From: Desulfobacterales bacterium
Lineage (GTDB): Bacteria > Desulfobacterota > Desulfobacteria > Desulfobacterales > JAFDCJ01
Assembly (NCBI GenBank): GCA_020345785.1
Contig: CP070771.1
Coordinates: 4,350,332-4,377,738, forward strand
Reading direction: 5' to 3'
Length of the DNA stretch: 27,407 nucleotides
Under the pieces are notes generated by a model. The model saw only the letters and a program-made list of their open reading frames with translations. It was not told where the DNA came from and ran no database searches. The position numbers were made by a program, and so were the translations under genes. This document shows, piece after piece, positions 1 to 7,693 of this stretch (positions are counted from its first letter, which is position 1; each line of letters starts with the position of its first letter).

Positions 1-1572
1 ATAAAGAATTGCAAGATTATAATGGGCGTCGGCAAATCCTGGATTAATGGCGATCGACTTCTTTAAATAATGGATAGCTTTCGCAACATCGTTCTTCTGA
101 TCATATACAACCCCTAGAATGTAATACGCCTTGAAGTGATTCGGCAGTAACTTCACGGCTTTCTGGTATTCAACGATGGCTTCATCCAGCTGCCCCCGTT
201 CATGGTAGGCGCGCCCCAGACCGCCATGGGCGATGCCGCTGTTCGGCGACTGCATCACCGTTTTTGACCACAGCGTGAAATCGTCTTTCCAATCTCTGTT
301 GCGCCGGATGGTAATGGTGGCATAGGCGCTTGACAATACAATGATGACCAGCAGTGTGACCACCCTGACGGAAAGTGTTCGGTTCAGTGTTTTAGTGCAA
401 ATGCGATAAAAAATGATCGGCAGCAACAGACAGTATCCGATGATGGGAATATAAAGGTAGCGTTCGGCGAGGGGATTGAAAATTTCAATAATGTTGTAGA
501 CCGGAAAAAGAGTGATCAAAAACCACCAGATGCCAAAAAATATTTCTTTGAAACGTCTATAAATAAAAAAACTCAAAACGACCAGCCCTAAGACGATAAT
601 AAAACCAACAAGATTGGAAATTTCAAAAAAATGATCAGGATATGAAAACACGTAATCGACGTTTAAATCATAAGGCGCAATTGCCAGTTTGACAAAACTG
701 AAAATGTGATTCGGCAGATAGAGCAGTCTTTCAAACAAATTGACAAAGTGCGGCTTGTTTCCGTCTCCCGGATTGGTAAAGATAAAAAAACGCAGCACCA
801 GATACAACAGACAGATCACTGCATATCCCGCATAAAAAGACCATCTGACTTTAATGGTGCTCAGAATATATTTGACGGACAGCCCCTGTCCTGCTGCCTC
901 TCTGAAAGTCAGGTCATAAAGCAAAATTATGGCCGGCAAAGTGATCGCCATTTCTTTTGACAACAGGCCGCAAAAGAAAAAAAACAGCGATAAAAGATAG
1001 GCGAGGCCACCGGGTAATTTATCCACTGCTTTAACGTAAAGGATAAGGGCCAGAAGGATGAAAAAAGCGGCCAACAGATCCTCATTGAAGGCGATGCAAT
1101 CAACTGCCTCGGTCAGGGCCGGATGGCAGGCAAACAAGAGGGCCGCCAGCAACGCTTTGAACCAATCCCCCAACAGCAATAAGATCAAAAGGTACACGAG
1201 TATGACATTTAGCGTGTGCAGAAGAACACTGGCGAGATGATAATAAAAGGGATTCAGACCCGCAAATGCATGGATAAGAAAATAAGAAAGCGTCGCTATC
1301 GGCCGGTAGCTGGCTTCACCGCCGGCTATTTTAAAATACGACTTGCTAAAAAAAGACGGCAGGCTATTTTTCAAATCCTTTATGTGCTTATTTTCAACGA
1401 TAACAACCCAATCGTCAAAGACAAAGCCGTTCGACAACGAATTATAGTAAACCGCCAGACTGATGACAACGAGAACTGCTATGCACACCGGATGACTGAC
1501 GGCCAACCTGGATGCGGGTCCGGGCGATTGTTGAGCAGTGCCATTTTGAAAAGATTTTTGTTTTGAATACAT
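1..1572 (-). CDS. TMTC-like membrane glycosyltransferase with C-terminal TPRs (partial, runs off left edge)
   Basis: The minus strand is open from an ATG at 1572 through base 1, giving 524 codons with no stop; the C-terminus lies outside the window. The N-terminal 420 or so residues are strongly hydrophobic with many membrane segments. The first exposed loop carries FVFDDWVVIVEN, and SYRPIATLSYFL follows, a layout typical of GT-C fold enzymes related to PMT and TMTC proteins. From about residue 444 there are TPR units (GRAYHERGQLDEAIVEYQKA, then GVVYDQKNDVAKAIHYLKKS). It resembles the complete gene at 20854-23406 in order and motifs, so the two are probably paralogues. Likely role (inference): transfer of a sugar from a polyprenyl-phosphate donor on the periplasmic side, with the TPRs binding the acceptor. 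The ribosome site is weak (GGAT just upstream). The plus-strand reading frames in this stretch are shadows. Confidence 0.8.
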   Translation of the reverse strand, partial: MYSKQKSFQNGTAQQSPGPASRLAVSHPVCIAVLVVISLAVYYNSLSNGFVFDDWVVIVENKHIKDLKNSLPSFFSKSYFKIAGGEASYRPIATLSYFLIHAFAGLNPFYYHLASVLLHTLNVILVYLLILLLLGDWFKALLAALLFACHPALTEAVDCIAFNEDLLAAFFILLALILYVKAVDKLPGGLAYLLSLFFFFCGLLSKEMAITLPAIILLYDLTFREAAGQGLSVKYILSTIKVRWSFYAGYAVICLLYLVLRFFIFTNPGDGNKPHFVNLFERLLYLPNHIFSFVKLAIAPYDLNVDYVFSYPDHFFEISNLVGFIIVLGLVVLSFFIYRRFKEIFFGIWWFLITLFPVYNIIEIFNPLAERYLYIPIIGYCLLLPIIFYRICTKTLNRTLSVRVVTLLVIIVLSSAYATITIRRNRDWKDDFTLWSKTVMQSPNSGIAHGGLGRAYHERGQLDEAIVEYQKAVKLLPNHFKAYYILGVVYDQKNDVAKAIHYLKKSIAINPGFADAHYNLAILY

Positions 1573-2139
1573 TTATATCCGTTTAACACGAGATGCACGA
1601 TAGCACAAATAGCTATTGGCCCGCCTAAGTTTTATTGGATCGTATAATGTCCTAATACCGTCACTGCGGCGAAAGCCGGAGTCCAGAAGCCATCGTAATG
1701 AATGAATATCGGCGCCTGCTCCGGACGTAGAGGAGCTTTTAGTGGTTTCGTGATCAAATTTATCTTCTATGATCTAACCTGTTCAGGTTAAGCGAATGGA
1801 TTATAGAATTTTGAGGATATCCATGAATTTGGCTGATCCTCAATTCGTGAACTAAAGAATCCTAGGCGGGAGGACCAGGCTTTGACTTCACCCCAGAGGG
1901 GCGGTGTCTGCCGTCAGATAACCCATGGAATAATGGAATAGTGGAAAAATGGAATATTGGGAATTAAATGCGGATGATGGTCTGATTTTATTTTATAGTC
2001 CGTGCCATCCATATAAAAACAGATCGCTTTCCGCCAAACCCTGTCTTCCATCATTCCACGACGTATATTTACGGCACAGCCAATCTTCTCTGACATAGCC
2101 CACAGGACCAGGTTTTCAATATTGGAATAGAAAGACCAG
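1573..2139. other. Intergenic stretch with dispersed repeat fragments
   Basis: No credible gene is seen. Around 1660-1692 is a fragment of the common element with core GGCGAAAGCCGGAGTCCAG. Positions 1884-1928 match 27031-27075 near the other end of the window. At 1925-1964 is a tandem array of 8-bp units (ATGGAATA type, five copies). Positions 2048-2096 match 26134-26184, sharing GGCACAGCCAA and TCTCTGAC. A 60-codon minus frame at 1914-2096 is built from these repeats and is not called. Confidence 0.6.
1884..1928. repeat. 45-bp dispersed repeat, copy 1
   Basis: It begins GACTTCACCCCAGAGGGG and ends GTCAGATAACCCATGG. A copy of identical length lies at 27031-27075 (GACCTCACCCCAGAGAGG to GTCAGATGACCCATGG), in the same orientation. 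In both copies the repeat is followed by an A/T-rich tract with ATGGAA-like words. Confidence 0.7.
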
Positions 2140-2535
2140 CTAATTGAAAATTTTCACATGTTGATATGAAATAATGTGCTGATCTGTGGTTATGAGCGTC
2201 ATATTGCAATGCCGTGCTGAAGCGACAATTATCTGATCTGCCGGATCTTTGTGAAACACTCCCGGAAGTATGGTGGATTCCAGAGCGATATCTACTGATA
2301 GAGGGATAATTTCAATGAATGGCTTCCGCGTGGCCTGACCAAGCCAGTCTCGAACAGGGATTGAAAGTGCCAACCTACCTATTGAAACCTTTTTCGCCAC
2401 TTCCCAGACGCTGATGGCTGAAATATGAAAGGGATAGTTATCCGGTTCAAGGAGAGTGGACATAATTTTGCGAGGGATTCTCTGCTGACTCTCAACCATC
2501 CAAACCCAGATATTGGTATCCAGCAGATATTTCAT
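2140..2535 (-). CDS. VapC-type PIN-domain toxin
   Basis: This 131-residue protein is the usual size for a PIN-domain ribonuclease toxin, which cleaves RNA in the cytoplasm using Mg2+ or Mn2+ held by a cluster of acidic residues. The expected acids are present: D6 in YLLDTNIW, E45 in ISVWEVAKK, D100 in KDPADQIIVASA and D118 in TTDQH. The spacing and the DPADQIIVASA block resemble the Sll0205-like PIN group that pairs with Phd/YefM antitoxins. Its ATG overlaps the stop of the upstream antitoxin gene by 4 bases (ATGA), so the two should be translationally coupled. The RNA target cannot be read from the sequence. Confidence 0.88.
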   Translation of the reverse strand: MKYLLDTNIWVWMVESQQRIPRKIMSTLLEPDNYPFHISAISVWEVAKKVSIGRLALSIPVRDWLGQATRKPFIEIIPLSVDIALESTILPGVFHKDPADQIIVASARHCNMTLITTDQHIISYQHVKIFN

Positions 2536-2771
2536 TTACATGCATCCCAGTCATCTTCACCCAAAGGTTGATCCCAATCCGGCGCGTAGGTTACTGTATC
2601 ATGCAGGCAACCCAAAAATTCATGGGGATCGATTTTTTTAGGTGAAGCAGGCGGGGTTACAATCGCGACAATTTTGCCTCGCTTAGTAATTTCAATTGTC
2701 TGATTAAGGTTCGCAACATCACGAATAAATTTGGTACATTTAGTCTTAAACTCACTTACAGATATTTGCAT
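2532..2771 (-). CDS. Phd/YefM-family antitoxin
   Basis: A small protein with the Phd/YefM fold signature: MQISVSEFKTKC at the N-terminus, then IEITKRGKIVAIVTPP. Antitoxins of this family bind DNA as dimers through the N-terminal half, and the acidic C-terminal tail (here about residue 55 on, with DWDQPLGEDDWD) wraps and blocks the toxin. Two ATGs are possible. The one at 2777 has only 2 bases between AGGAG and the start, while the one at 2771 has 8, so the ATG at 2771 (79 residues) is preferred. It is the first gene of a two-gene operon with the PIN toxin and probably represses its own promoter. The promoter region at 2795-2825 is A/T-rich with an imperfect inverted repeat around CTATTTTAG. 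Confidence 0.85.
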   Translation of the reverse strand: MQISVSEFKTKCTKFIRDVANLNQTIEITKRGKIVAIVTPPASPKKIDPHEFLGCLHDTVTYAPDWDQPLGEDDWDACK

Positions 2772-2777
2772 GACCAT

Positions 2778-3102
2778 TTCTCCTGATTTGTTGACTACAT
2801 AATAAGACTATTTTAGATTATAAGCAAGATTAAATTGGGATAACATTTCAAAGGCATTAGAACTGCCCCATCAACAGCAATCCACCGAATTGGTCTTGAC
2901 TAAACCGCGTCGATCGTACATTATTCCAGTTCTGTTAAACGATTCATGGGCACATTTTTATGGGAGATATTTTCGCCGCCAAGACACCAAGACGCAACAA
3001 TGAAAATTATCCAACGGCTCCGCTTTGTGTCTTGGTGCCTTTGTGGCAATTGTTCCGGTTAGTCCCCGTCCAGGGATAATCAGGATACCAAGAGAGCAAC
3101 CT
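2778..3102. other. Intergenic region between the TA module and gatB
   Basis: This 325-bp stretch holds the divergent upstream regions of the antitoxin gene (minus) and gatB (plus). The only structured element is the inverted pair at 2975-3047, listed separately. No promoter with a good -35/-10 match is seen for gatB. Confidence 0.5.
2975..3047. repeat. Inverted repeat made of 8-bp units
   Basis: The left arm at 2975-2997 (GCCGCCAAGACACCAAGACG and on) pairs with the right arm at 3024-3047 (TTTGTGTCTTGGTGCCTTTG and on), with a few mismatches. Each arm reads as 8-bp words (GCCGCCAA, GACACCAA / CTTTGTGT, CTTGGTGC, CTTTGTGG). The right arm ends 55 bases before the gatB start. It could form a hairpin in RNA. 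I see it as a dispersed repeat and not a terminator, since no T-run follows. Confidence 0.65.
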
Positions 3103-4530
3103 ATGGAGTTCGAACCGGTCATCGGGCTTGAGGTCCATGCCCAATTAAAAACCAAAACTAAAATTTTTTGCGCATGTTCGACATCTTTCGGGGCGCCGCC
3201 CAACACCCATGTCTGTCCGGTGTGTCTGGGAATGCCGGGCGTTCTGCCGGTACTCAACAAAAAGGTCGTGGATTACACCCTGCGCATGGCCCTGGCCACC
3301 AATTGTCAGATTTCCGCTGAAAGCCGCTTTGCGCGTAAAAATTATTTTTACCCGGACCTGCCCAAAGGTTACCAGATTTCGCAGTATGAGCTGCCCATCG
3401 CGCAGCACGGATATGTCGATATCGAAATGAACGGCAGCCGACGGCGTATTGGGATCACGCGCATCCACATGGAGGAAGATGCCGGCAAACTGGGCCACGA
3501 TCCCGGCCGGCCCGTCAGCATGGTTGATTTCAACCGCACCGGCGTCCCGTTGATTGAAATCGTGAGCGAACCGGACCTTCGCTCGGCCGAAGAAGCCGGC
3601 GTCTATCTCAGACAGCTCCGCTCCATCGTACGCTATCTGGGAATATGTGACGGCAATCTGGAAGAAGGAAGTTTCAGATGCGATGCCAATGTATCGATCC
3701 GGCCCGAGGGCAGCGAAAAATTGGGCACCCGTACGGAGTTGAAGAACTTAAACTCCTTCAGGCACGTCGAAAAAGCACTGCAGTATGAAATCGACCGCCA
3801 GCGGGAAGTCCTGGTAGACGGCGGTCAAGTCGTCCAGGAAACCCGGCTCTGGGACCCCGAGAAAAACAAAACCATCTCCATGCGCGGTAAAGAGGAGGCC
3901 CACGACTATCGCTATTTTCCGGACCCCGATTTGCTGCCGCTGGTTATCGATGACGGCTGGATTGAAAGCATCAAAAAAAGCCTGCCGGAACTGCCGGATC
4001 AAAAAAAGAAGCGCTTCATGGATCATTTCGAGCTGCCCGCCTATGATGCCGAATTGTTGACCTCGGATCGAGAATTGGCGGATTACTTCGAAAACTGCGT
4101 GCGCATATTTCCCCAGCCCAAAACCGTCAGCAATTGGGTAATGGGATCATTGCTGGCACTGTTAAATGCCATGGATAAAACCATTCGTGAATCTCCGGTA
4201 TCCGCTGAAAATCTTGCCGGGCTGCTGGAATTGGTCCAGGCGGGCGTGATCAGCGGCAAAATCGCCAAAACCGTGTTTGACGAGATGGCGCAGACGGGCA
4301 AAGCGGCCCAACAAGTCGTCGAAGAAAAAGGCCTGGTTCAGATTACCGATACGGATGCCATAGACGACGTGATTTCAAAAGTGGTCACCGACAATCCCAA
4401 AGAAGTTGAAGCCTACAAAAAGGGCAAAACCAAGTTGCTGGGATTTTTCGTCGGTCAGGTCATGAAAGAAACCAGAGGCAAGGCCAATCCGAAGCTGGTG
4501 AATGAGATATTAAAAGAAAAGCTTGGATAA
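3103..4530 (+). CDS. gatB: Aspartyl/glutamyl-tRNA amidotransferase subunit B
   Basis: GatB binds mischarged Glu-tRNA(Gln) or Asp-tRNA(Asn), activates the side-chain carboxylate with ATP and receives ammonia from GatA. The 475-residue length is normal for the family. Conserved blocks occur in order: [14 protein letters not shown] at the start, [75 protein letters not shown] and [16 protein letters not shown]. The last 150 or so residues form the helical/YqeY-like tRNA-binding tail, ending [14 protein letters not shown]. An upstream in-frame ATG at 3025 lies in a dispersed repeat. The ATG at 3103 matches the family N-terminus and follows AAGAGAG, so it is preferred. The gene stands alone on the plus strand; its partners gatC and gatA are 10-12 kb away on the minus strand. 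Confidence 0.97.
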   Translation: MEFEPVIGLEVHAQLKTKTKIFCACSTSFGAPPNTHVCPVCLGMPGVLPVLNKKVVDYTLRMALATNCQISAESRFARKNYFYPDLPKGYQISQYELPIAQHGYVDIEMNGSRRRIGITRIHMEEDAGKLGHDPGRPVSMVDFNRTGVPLIEIVSEPDLRSAEEAGVYLRQLRSIVRYLGICDGNLEEGSFRCDANVSIRPEGSEKLGTRTELKNLNSFRHVEKALQYEIDRQREVLVDGGQVVQETRLWDPEKNKTISMRGKEEAHDYRYFPDPDLLPLVIDDGWIESIKKSLPELPDQKKKRFMDHFELPAYDAELLTSDRELADYFENCVRIFPQPKTVSNWVMGSLLALLNAMDKTIRESPVSAENLAGLLELVQAGVISGKIAKTVFDEMAQTGKAAQQVVEEKGLVQITDTDAIDDVISKVVTDNPKEVEAYKKGKTKLLGFFVGQVMKETRGKANPKLVNEILKEKLG

Positions 4531-4536
4531 AAAAAT

Positions 4537-4620
4537 GTCAGTGGCCCGTGGTCGGTTGTTCGTGGTCAACTGTTCCTGGCCAGTTGTCAGTGGTCAGTTG
4601 TCCGTTGTCTGTGGTTAGAT
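4537..4620. repeat. Degenerate 7-bp tandem array (GTCNGTK), 12 units
   Basis: Reading from 4537 in steps of seven gives GTCAGTG, GCCCGTG, GTCGGTT, GTTCGTG, GTCAACT, GTTCCTG, GCCAGTT, GTCAGTG, GTCAGTT, GTCCGTT, GTCTGTG, GTTAGAT. The period is kept although the units vary. It begins 6 bases after the gatB stop codon. Confidence 0.85.
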
Positions 4621-4622
4621 TC

Positions 4623-4651
4623 GTAGGTTGGATTGAGGTACGAAATCCAAC
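4623..4651 (+). repeat. REP palindrome, family 1, copy 1
   Basis: This 29-bp element starts GTAGGTTGGATTGAGG and ends GAAATCCAAC, so GTTGGATT can pair with AATCCAAC around a short loop. It is the outermost copy on the left of the transposase remnant. Confidence 0.75.
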
Positions 4652-4721
4652 ATAAAGGGGGGACCATATCCCAAATTTTATAAAAGGCTCTTTATTTAGA
4701 CCCTTTTAAATTTTTAGTGGC

Positions 4722-4750
4722 GTAGGTTGGGTTGAGGCACGAAACCCGAC
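4722..4750 (+). repeat. REP palindrome, family 1, copy 2
   Basis: It starts GTAGGTTGGGTTGAGGCACG and ends in AAACCCGAC. It has the same stem-loop design as copy 1 and abuts the truncated transposase on its 5' side. Confidence 0.8.
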
Positions 4751-4775
4751 AAACGGGGCTGACTCCACATCCCGC

Positions 4776-5018
4776 CAAAAGAAAAAGGAGAAGCTGATTT
4801 GGCAAAGGCGGTTCTGGGAACACGTCATACGTAATCAACAAGATTTAAATCGACACATAGAATATATCCATTATAATCCGGTAAAACACGGATTAGCAGA
4901 AGCTCCAGCTGATTGGTCGTATTCCAGTTTTCACCGTTATGTGGATAAAGGAATATACGATATTAAATGGGGAGCCGGTGACAAGATTGAATTTGATGAT
5001 ACGATAGGCTATGAATAG
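4776..5018 (+). pseudogene. 3' remnant of a REP-associated tyrosine transposase (RAYT)
   Basis: The plus frame ending at the TAG of 5016-5018 encodes about 80 residues with the typical C-terminal end of RAYT proteins (TnpA_REP, Y1-HUH related): KKEKLIWQRRFWEH, then DLNRHIEYIHYNPVKHGL, then WSYSSFHRYVDKGIYDIKWG. A complete protein would have about 100 further N-terminal residues with the HUH motif; these and a start codon are missing. The frame runs directly into REP copy 2 at its 5' side, so the element is truncated and cannot be active. RAYTs mobilise REP palindromes, and four REPs surround this remnant, which supports the assignment. Confidence 0.88.
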
Positions 5019-5036
5019 ATAAGGTTTTCATCTTTT

Positions 5037-5065
5037 GTTGGGTTTCGTAGCTCAACCCGACCTAC
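5037..5065 (-). repeat. REP palindrome, family 1, copy 3 (inverted)
   Basis: It reads GTTGGGTTTCGTAGCTCAAC and ends GACCTAC on the plus strand, the reverse complement of copies 1, 2 and 4. It lies 19 bases after the stop of the transposase remnant, so the remnant is bracketed by opposed REPs. Confidence 0.8.
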
Positions 5066-5113
5066 AGGTATGCAATCTGCAACCAGCATCAAATATCTGT
5101 AATTGTGGTAGTA

Positions 5114-5142
5114 GTAGGTTGGGTTGAGGTACGAAACCCAAC
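5114..5142 (+). repeat. REP palindrome, family 1, copy 4
   Basis: It starts GTAGGTTGGGTTGAGGTACG and ends AAACCCAAC, the cleanest copy, with GTTGGGTT pairing to AACCCAAC. Confidence 0.8.
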
Positions 5143-5176
5143 GAAATGGGAGTACTCCAATTCCCGATAAGAGAAA

Positions 5177-5253
5177 AATGACAACGGACAACCGGCCACA
5201 GACAACATACAAAACCCAGCACACTATGGACCACGAACAACCGACCTGGGACA
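5177..5253. repeat. Degenerate 7-bp tandem array, inverse of the 4537 array, 11 units
   Basis: Steps of seven give AATGACA, ACGGACA, ACCGGCC, ACAGACA, ACATACA, AAACCCA, GCACACT, ATGGACC, ACGAACA, ACCGACC, TGGGACA. These are the reverse-complement type of the GTCNGTK units at 4537-4620, so the transposase remnant is flanked by inverted arrays. Confidence 0.8.
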
Positions 5254-5267
5254 AAATTTCAAGGAGG

Positions 5268-6971
5268 ATGATTTTCTTGAAAATTTTACAATATCCAAAA
5301 TTATGTTTACTCATAACATATGTCGCAGCATTGGCAACGCTTGCCTTCAATTTTGCCTACGCACAGACTCCCAAACGCATCGCCCTGCTGCCGTTTAAAA
5401 TTAATTCGGATAAAGATCTGTCGTTTCTAAAAGACGGCATCTTCGACATGCTCACCACCCGCCTTTCCAAGGAGGGCCAGGTGGAAGTTCTCGGCCGGTC
5501 TCAGGTTGAGGCGGCCATGCAGGCCGAAGCGCCGTCCGGAACCATCAACGAGACCGCGGCCCGCAGCATCGGCAGCCGTCTGAATGCCGATTACGTGCTT
5601 TTCGGAAGTCTGACGGTTCTAGGAAATAATGTGAGCATCGACGCCAAGATGACAGACGTTGCCGGCGGCAAGCCGACCATGACGTTTTTCGATCAAAGCC
5701 AGGATCTGGGTGCCGTCATTACCAAAATCAATCTGATCGCGGCCGACATCAACGATAAAATATTCGGCCGCTCCCAGACCCAAACCGCAGTCCAGACACC
5801 GCCGCCCGCCGCCGCCACGCCGCCGGCATCCGCCGAATCCAACATTTACGCCCATCCGGAAAAAGTTCTCAAAGAAGAAGGCTTCATTAATCGCGGCAGC
5901 GATCAAGAAGCTGAACTACTCGGCAGTCGGCGGGGTACTGCCCGGGAGCGCCAGGGACAATTCTGGAAAAGCGCCAATTTCAAACATCTTATCAACGGGA
6001 TTTGCCTTGGTGACGTGGACGGCGACGGCAAGATCGAAACGGTGACCATTACCCCGAATTCCGTGATTATTTTTCGCTCCAACGGCGGCGCATTTCAAAG
6101 GGTTGCCGAGATGGACGCAGGCTTTAATAAAAATTTAATTGCCGTCGATTGTGCGGATATTAATGAAAACGGAAAGGCGGAAGTTTTTGTCACCAGTCTC
6201 AATGCCAAGAGAGAACTCGTAAATTCCTTTGTTCTTGAATATGACAATACGAATCTTTCCAAATTGATTGATGACAGCCGCTGGTACTATCGGGTGGCAA
6301 GCACCCCCGATCGCGGGAAGATTCTGCTCGGCCAGCGCCCCCGGTCGGGCAATCCTTCCGCCGGGATGATTTATGAAATGAAATGGCAGGGGGGGGAATA
6401 TGTGCCGGCCGATCCAATCAAAACGCCAAACAACACCAATCTGCTGGGATTGACCATCGGCAATGTGTTAAACGAAGGTCGGGAGGAGGCCGTTTCTTAC
6501 AAAGAAAGCGATCGCATCCAGATCATTGATTCAGGAGGACAAATCATCTGGAACGGCTCGGACCGGCTGGGCGGCAGCATGTTGTATTACAACCTGCCCC
6601 GGGACGATCGGGGTCAGGTTGAAAACAAGTCGTATTACCCCCTGCGGCTGGTGGTGTGGCACAACACATCCGCCAAGGAAAGCGAGGTCATTGCCGTGCG
6701 CAACGAGGATATCAGCAACAGAAAACTCGATATGCGTTATTTCACCAATTCTCAGATAGAATCCTATAAATGGGACGGGGTGGGCCTGGCACCGAACTGG
6801 AAGACGCGCCAGCTTTCCGGCTATATCCAGGATTTTTATGTGGGTGATTTTGACAACGACGGCCAGGATGAGCTTGTTGCCGCCCTGATCATAAAAGAAG
6901 GACGTATTGCCCTGATAACGGAACCCAAAAGCACCATCATCGGATATGAGTTGACCGGCCCCGTGGAATGA
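5268..6971 (+). CDS. Exported TolB/CsgG-like N-terminal domain plus FG-GAP (VCBS) repeat protein
   Basis: From the ATG at 5268 the protein has 567 residues. It starts with a signal peptide (ILQYPKLCLLITYVAALATL, cleavage near FAYAQ). Next is an alpha/beta domain starting RIALLPFKINSD, with DMLTTRLSKEGQVEVLGRSQ and LNADYVLFGSL, as in TolB N-terminal and CsgG/FlgO-type periplasmic proteins. A Pro/Ala-rich linker (TPPPAAATPPASAESN) leads to a beta-propeller-like region with Ca2+-binding FG-GAP loops: GDVDGDGKIE, ADINENGKAE and GDFDNDGQDE. Start choice: AGGAGG directly abuts the ATG at 5268, while an in-frame TTG at 5277 has 9-base spacing and removes only three residues; either is possible. The upstream extension to 5124 is repeat DNA. 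Likely periplasmic or outer-membrane associated; the substrate or partner is unknown. Confidence 0.82.
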   Translation: MIFLKILQYPKLCLLITYVAALATLAFNFAYAQTPKRIALLPFKINSDKDLSFLKDGIFDMLTTRLSKEGQVEVLGRSQVEAAMQAEAPSGTINETAARSIGSRLNADYVLFGSLTVLGNNVSIDAKMTDVAGGKPTMTFFDQSQDLGAVITKINLIAADINDKIFGRSQTQTAVQTPPPAAATPPASAESNIYAHPEKVLKEEGFINRGSDQEAELLGSRRGTARERQGQFWKSANFKHLINGICLGDVDGDGKIETVTITPNSVIIFRSNGGAFQRVAEMDAGFNKNLIAVDCADINENGKAEVFVTSLNAKRELVNSFVLEYDNTNLSKLIDDSRWYYRVASTPDRGKILLGQRPRSGNPSAGMIYEMKWQGGEYVPADPIKTPNNTNLLGLTIGNVLNEGREEAVSYKESDRIQIIDSGGQIIWNGSDRLGGSMLYYNLPRDDRGQVENKSYYPLRLVVWHNTSAKESEVIAVRNEDISNRKLDMRYFTNSQIESYKWDGVGLAPNWKTRQLSGYIQDFYVGDFDNDGQDELVAALIIKEGRIALITEPKSTIIGYELTGPVE

Positions 6972-7004
6972 CGATTGACGAATGGCGAATGACGAATGAC
7001 GAAT
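6970..7004. repeat. 7-bp tandem array (GACGAAT), 5 units
   Basis: GACGATT, GACGAAT, GGCGAAT, GACGAAT, GACGAAT in perfect phase, beginning inside the stop codon of the preceding gene. A rest of about 57 bases separates it from the antitoxin gene end at 7062. Confidence 0.85.
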
Positions 7005-7061
7005 TTTCTTGAGTGGGCAGCTGTCTATACAATCGGTATAACCTGTATAAGGCAGACAGGT

Positions 7062-7349
7062 TCAGCTTGATTTTGATCTTTCAACCAATCGGCCGTTTAC
7101 ATAGCGATGCAGAATGCTGGAAATGAGGGTTTGATATGGTATCCCATCTTCGACTGCAATCGCCTGAATTTCTTCCAAATCCTTGGATGAAATTCTGATA
7201 TTTATCCGTTTATCCTTTGTTAACGTTGCTCTGGCATACTTTTGGTGTTTTTCGATTTCCTTTTTTAAATTTTTAGCGCTACGCCATTCGCCTTTTTCAA
7301 AGGAATCAAGTATATTTTTCTCTTCTTTATCAAGTTTGATCTTCTTCAT
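7062..7349 (-). CDS. BrnA/CopG-like ribbon-helix-helix antitoxin
   Basis: A 95-residue basic protein with INIRISSKDLEEIQAIA and GIPYQTLISSILHRYVNGRL, the typical RHH-type C-terminal block of antitoxins found beside BrnT-like toxins. The N-terminal part (DKEEKNILDSFEKGEWRS) is charged and probably contacts the toxin. The ATG at 7349 follows GGAGGTGA with 5-base spacing and is preferred over a GTG at 7358, which overlaps the ribosome site. It overlaps the upstream toxin gene by about 20 bases, so the order is toxin first, antitoxin second, and translation is likely coupled. It should bind the shared promoter together with the toxin. Confidence 0.82.
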   Translation of the reverse strand: MKKIKLDKEEKNILDSFEKGEWRSAKNLKKEIEKHQKYARATLTKDKRINIRISSKDLEEIQAIAVEDGIPYQTLISSILHRYVNGRLVERSKSS

Positions 7350-7626
7350 TCTTCTCACCTCCCAGATAATATCGTGTTGCTTTGCGGCTGGGAATTATTG
7401 TCTTAAGAAACCGGCCATTTTCGTCTTCTACAAATGGTACGAGATAGGCATAGTCATTGACTTCAACAACCAACAACTGCTGGTTTGGATATCTCTCCCG
7501 GTTTGGATGGTTGAGGACGTCTAAAAGGCCACCCCTTTCTATATGGATAACAACTTGTTCAAAACCGATTCCCCGTTCCTCCTTGAGTTTTCGGTTTTTC
7601 TCATGATTCCATCTGTAATAATCCAT
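7330..7626 (-). CDS. BrnT-like toxin (DUF497/COG2929 type)
   Basis: This 98-residue protein starts with the W-(D/N)-x-x-K-N pattern of BrnT proteins (YYRWNHEKNRKLKEERGI), then FEQVVIHIERGGLLDVLNHP and YPNQQLLVVEVNDYAYLVPF, and ends with KTIIPSRKATRYYLG, matching the terminal RxI-SAR/SRKAT block of the family. BrnT proteins are RelE-fold ribonucleases that arrest translation. The gene is first in a two-gene operon with the RHH antitoxin. No ribosome site precedes its ATG, and the predicted promoter puts the transcript start at or near the A of the ATG, so the mRNA may be leaderless. Catalytic residues are not assigned here. Confidence 0.78.
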   Translation of the reverse strand: MDYYRWNHEKNRKLKEERGIGFEQVVIHIERGGLLDVLNHPNRERYPNQQLLVVEVNDYAYLVPFVEDENGRFLKTIIPSRKATRYYLGGEKNEEDQT

Positions 7627-7631
7627 GTAGA

Positions 7632-7661
7632 AATATAATTACAATGTGTGCCTAATGTCAA
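7632..7661 (-). promoter_or_regulatory. Sigma70-type promoter for the BrnT/BrnA pair
   Basis: On the minus strand TTGACA (7661-7656) and TATATT (7637-7632) are separated by 18 bases. The ATG of the toxin begins 6 bases after the -10, which would give a leaderless transcript. Confidence 0.6.
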
Positions 7662-7693
7662 TATAAATTTATTTGCGAATTCATCATTTTGAA

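Larger units (their letters stand above)
4531..5267. other. Repeat nest between gatB and the FG-GAP gene
   Basis: This 737-bp stretch has nested structure. Outermost are 7-bp-unit arrays in opposite orientation (4537-4620 and 5177-5253). Inside are four copies of a REP palindrome (4623-4651, 4722-4750, 5037-5065 inverted, 5114-5142). In the centre is the 3' end of a REP-associated tyrosine transposase (4776-5018). An in-frame ATG at 5124 upstream of the next gene lies in the repeats and is not its likely start. Confidence 0.75.

Noticed and set aside
706..1566. Three plus-strand reading frames at the left end
   Set aside because: They lie opposite the continuous TMTC-like frame on the minus strand and look like low-complexity shadows.
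1914..2096. 60-codon minus frame
   Set aside because: It consists of the 8-bp array and a dispersed repeat shared with 26134-26184; no ribosome site.
4537..5253. CRISPR array
   Set aside because: The repeats are palindromic REPs and 7-bp units with no regular spacers and no cas genes.
5009..5350. Minus-strand frame of 113 codons over the REP cluster
   Set aside because: It reads through REPs and the 7-bp array and overlaps the signal peptide of the FG-GAP gene.
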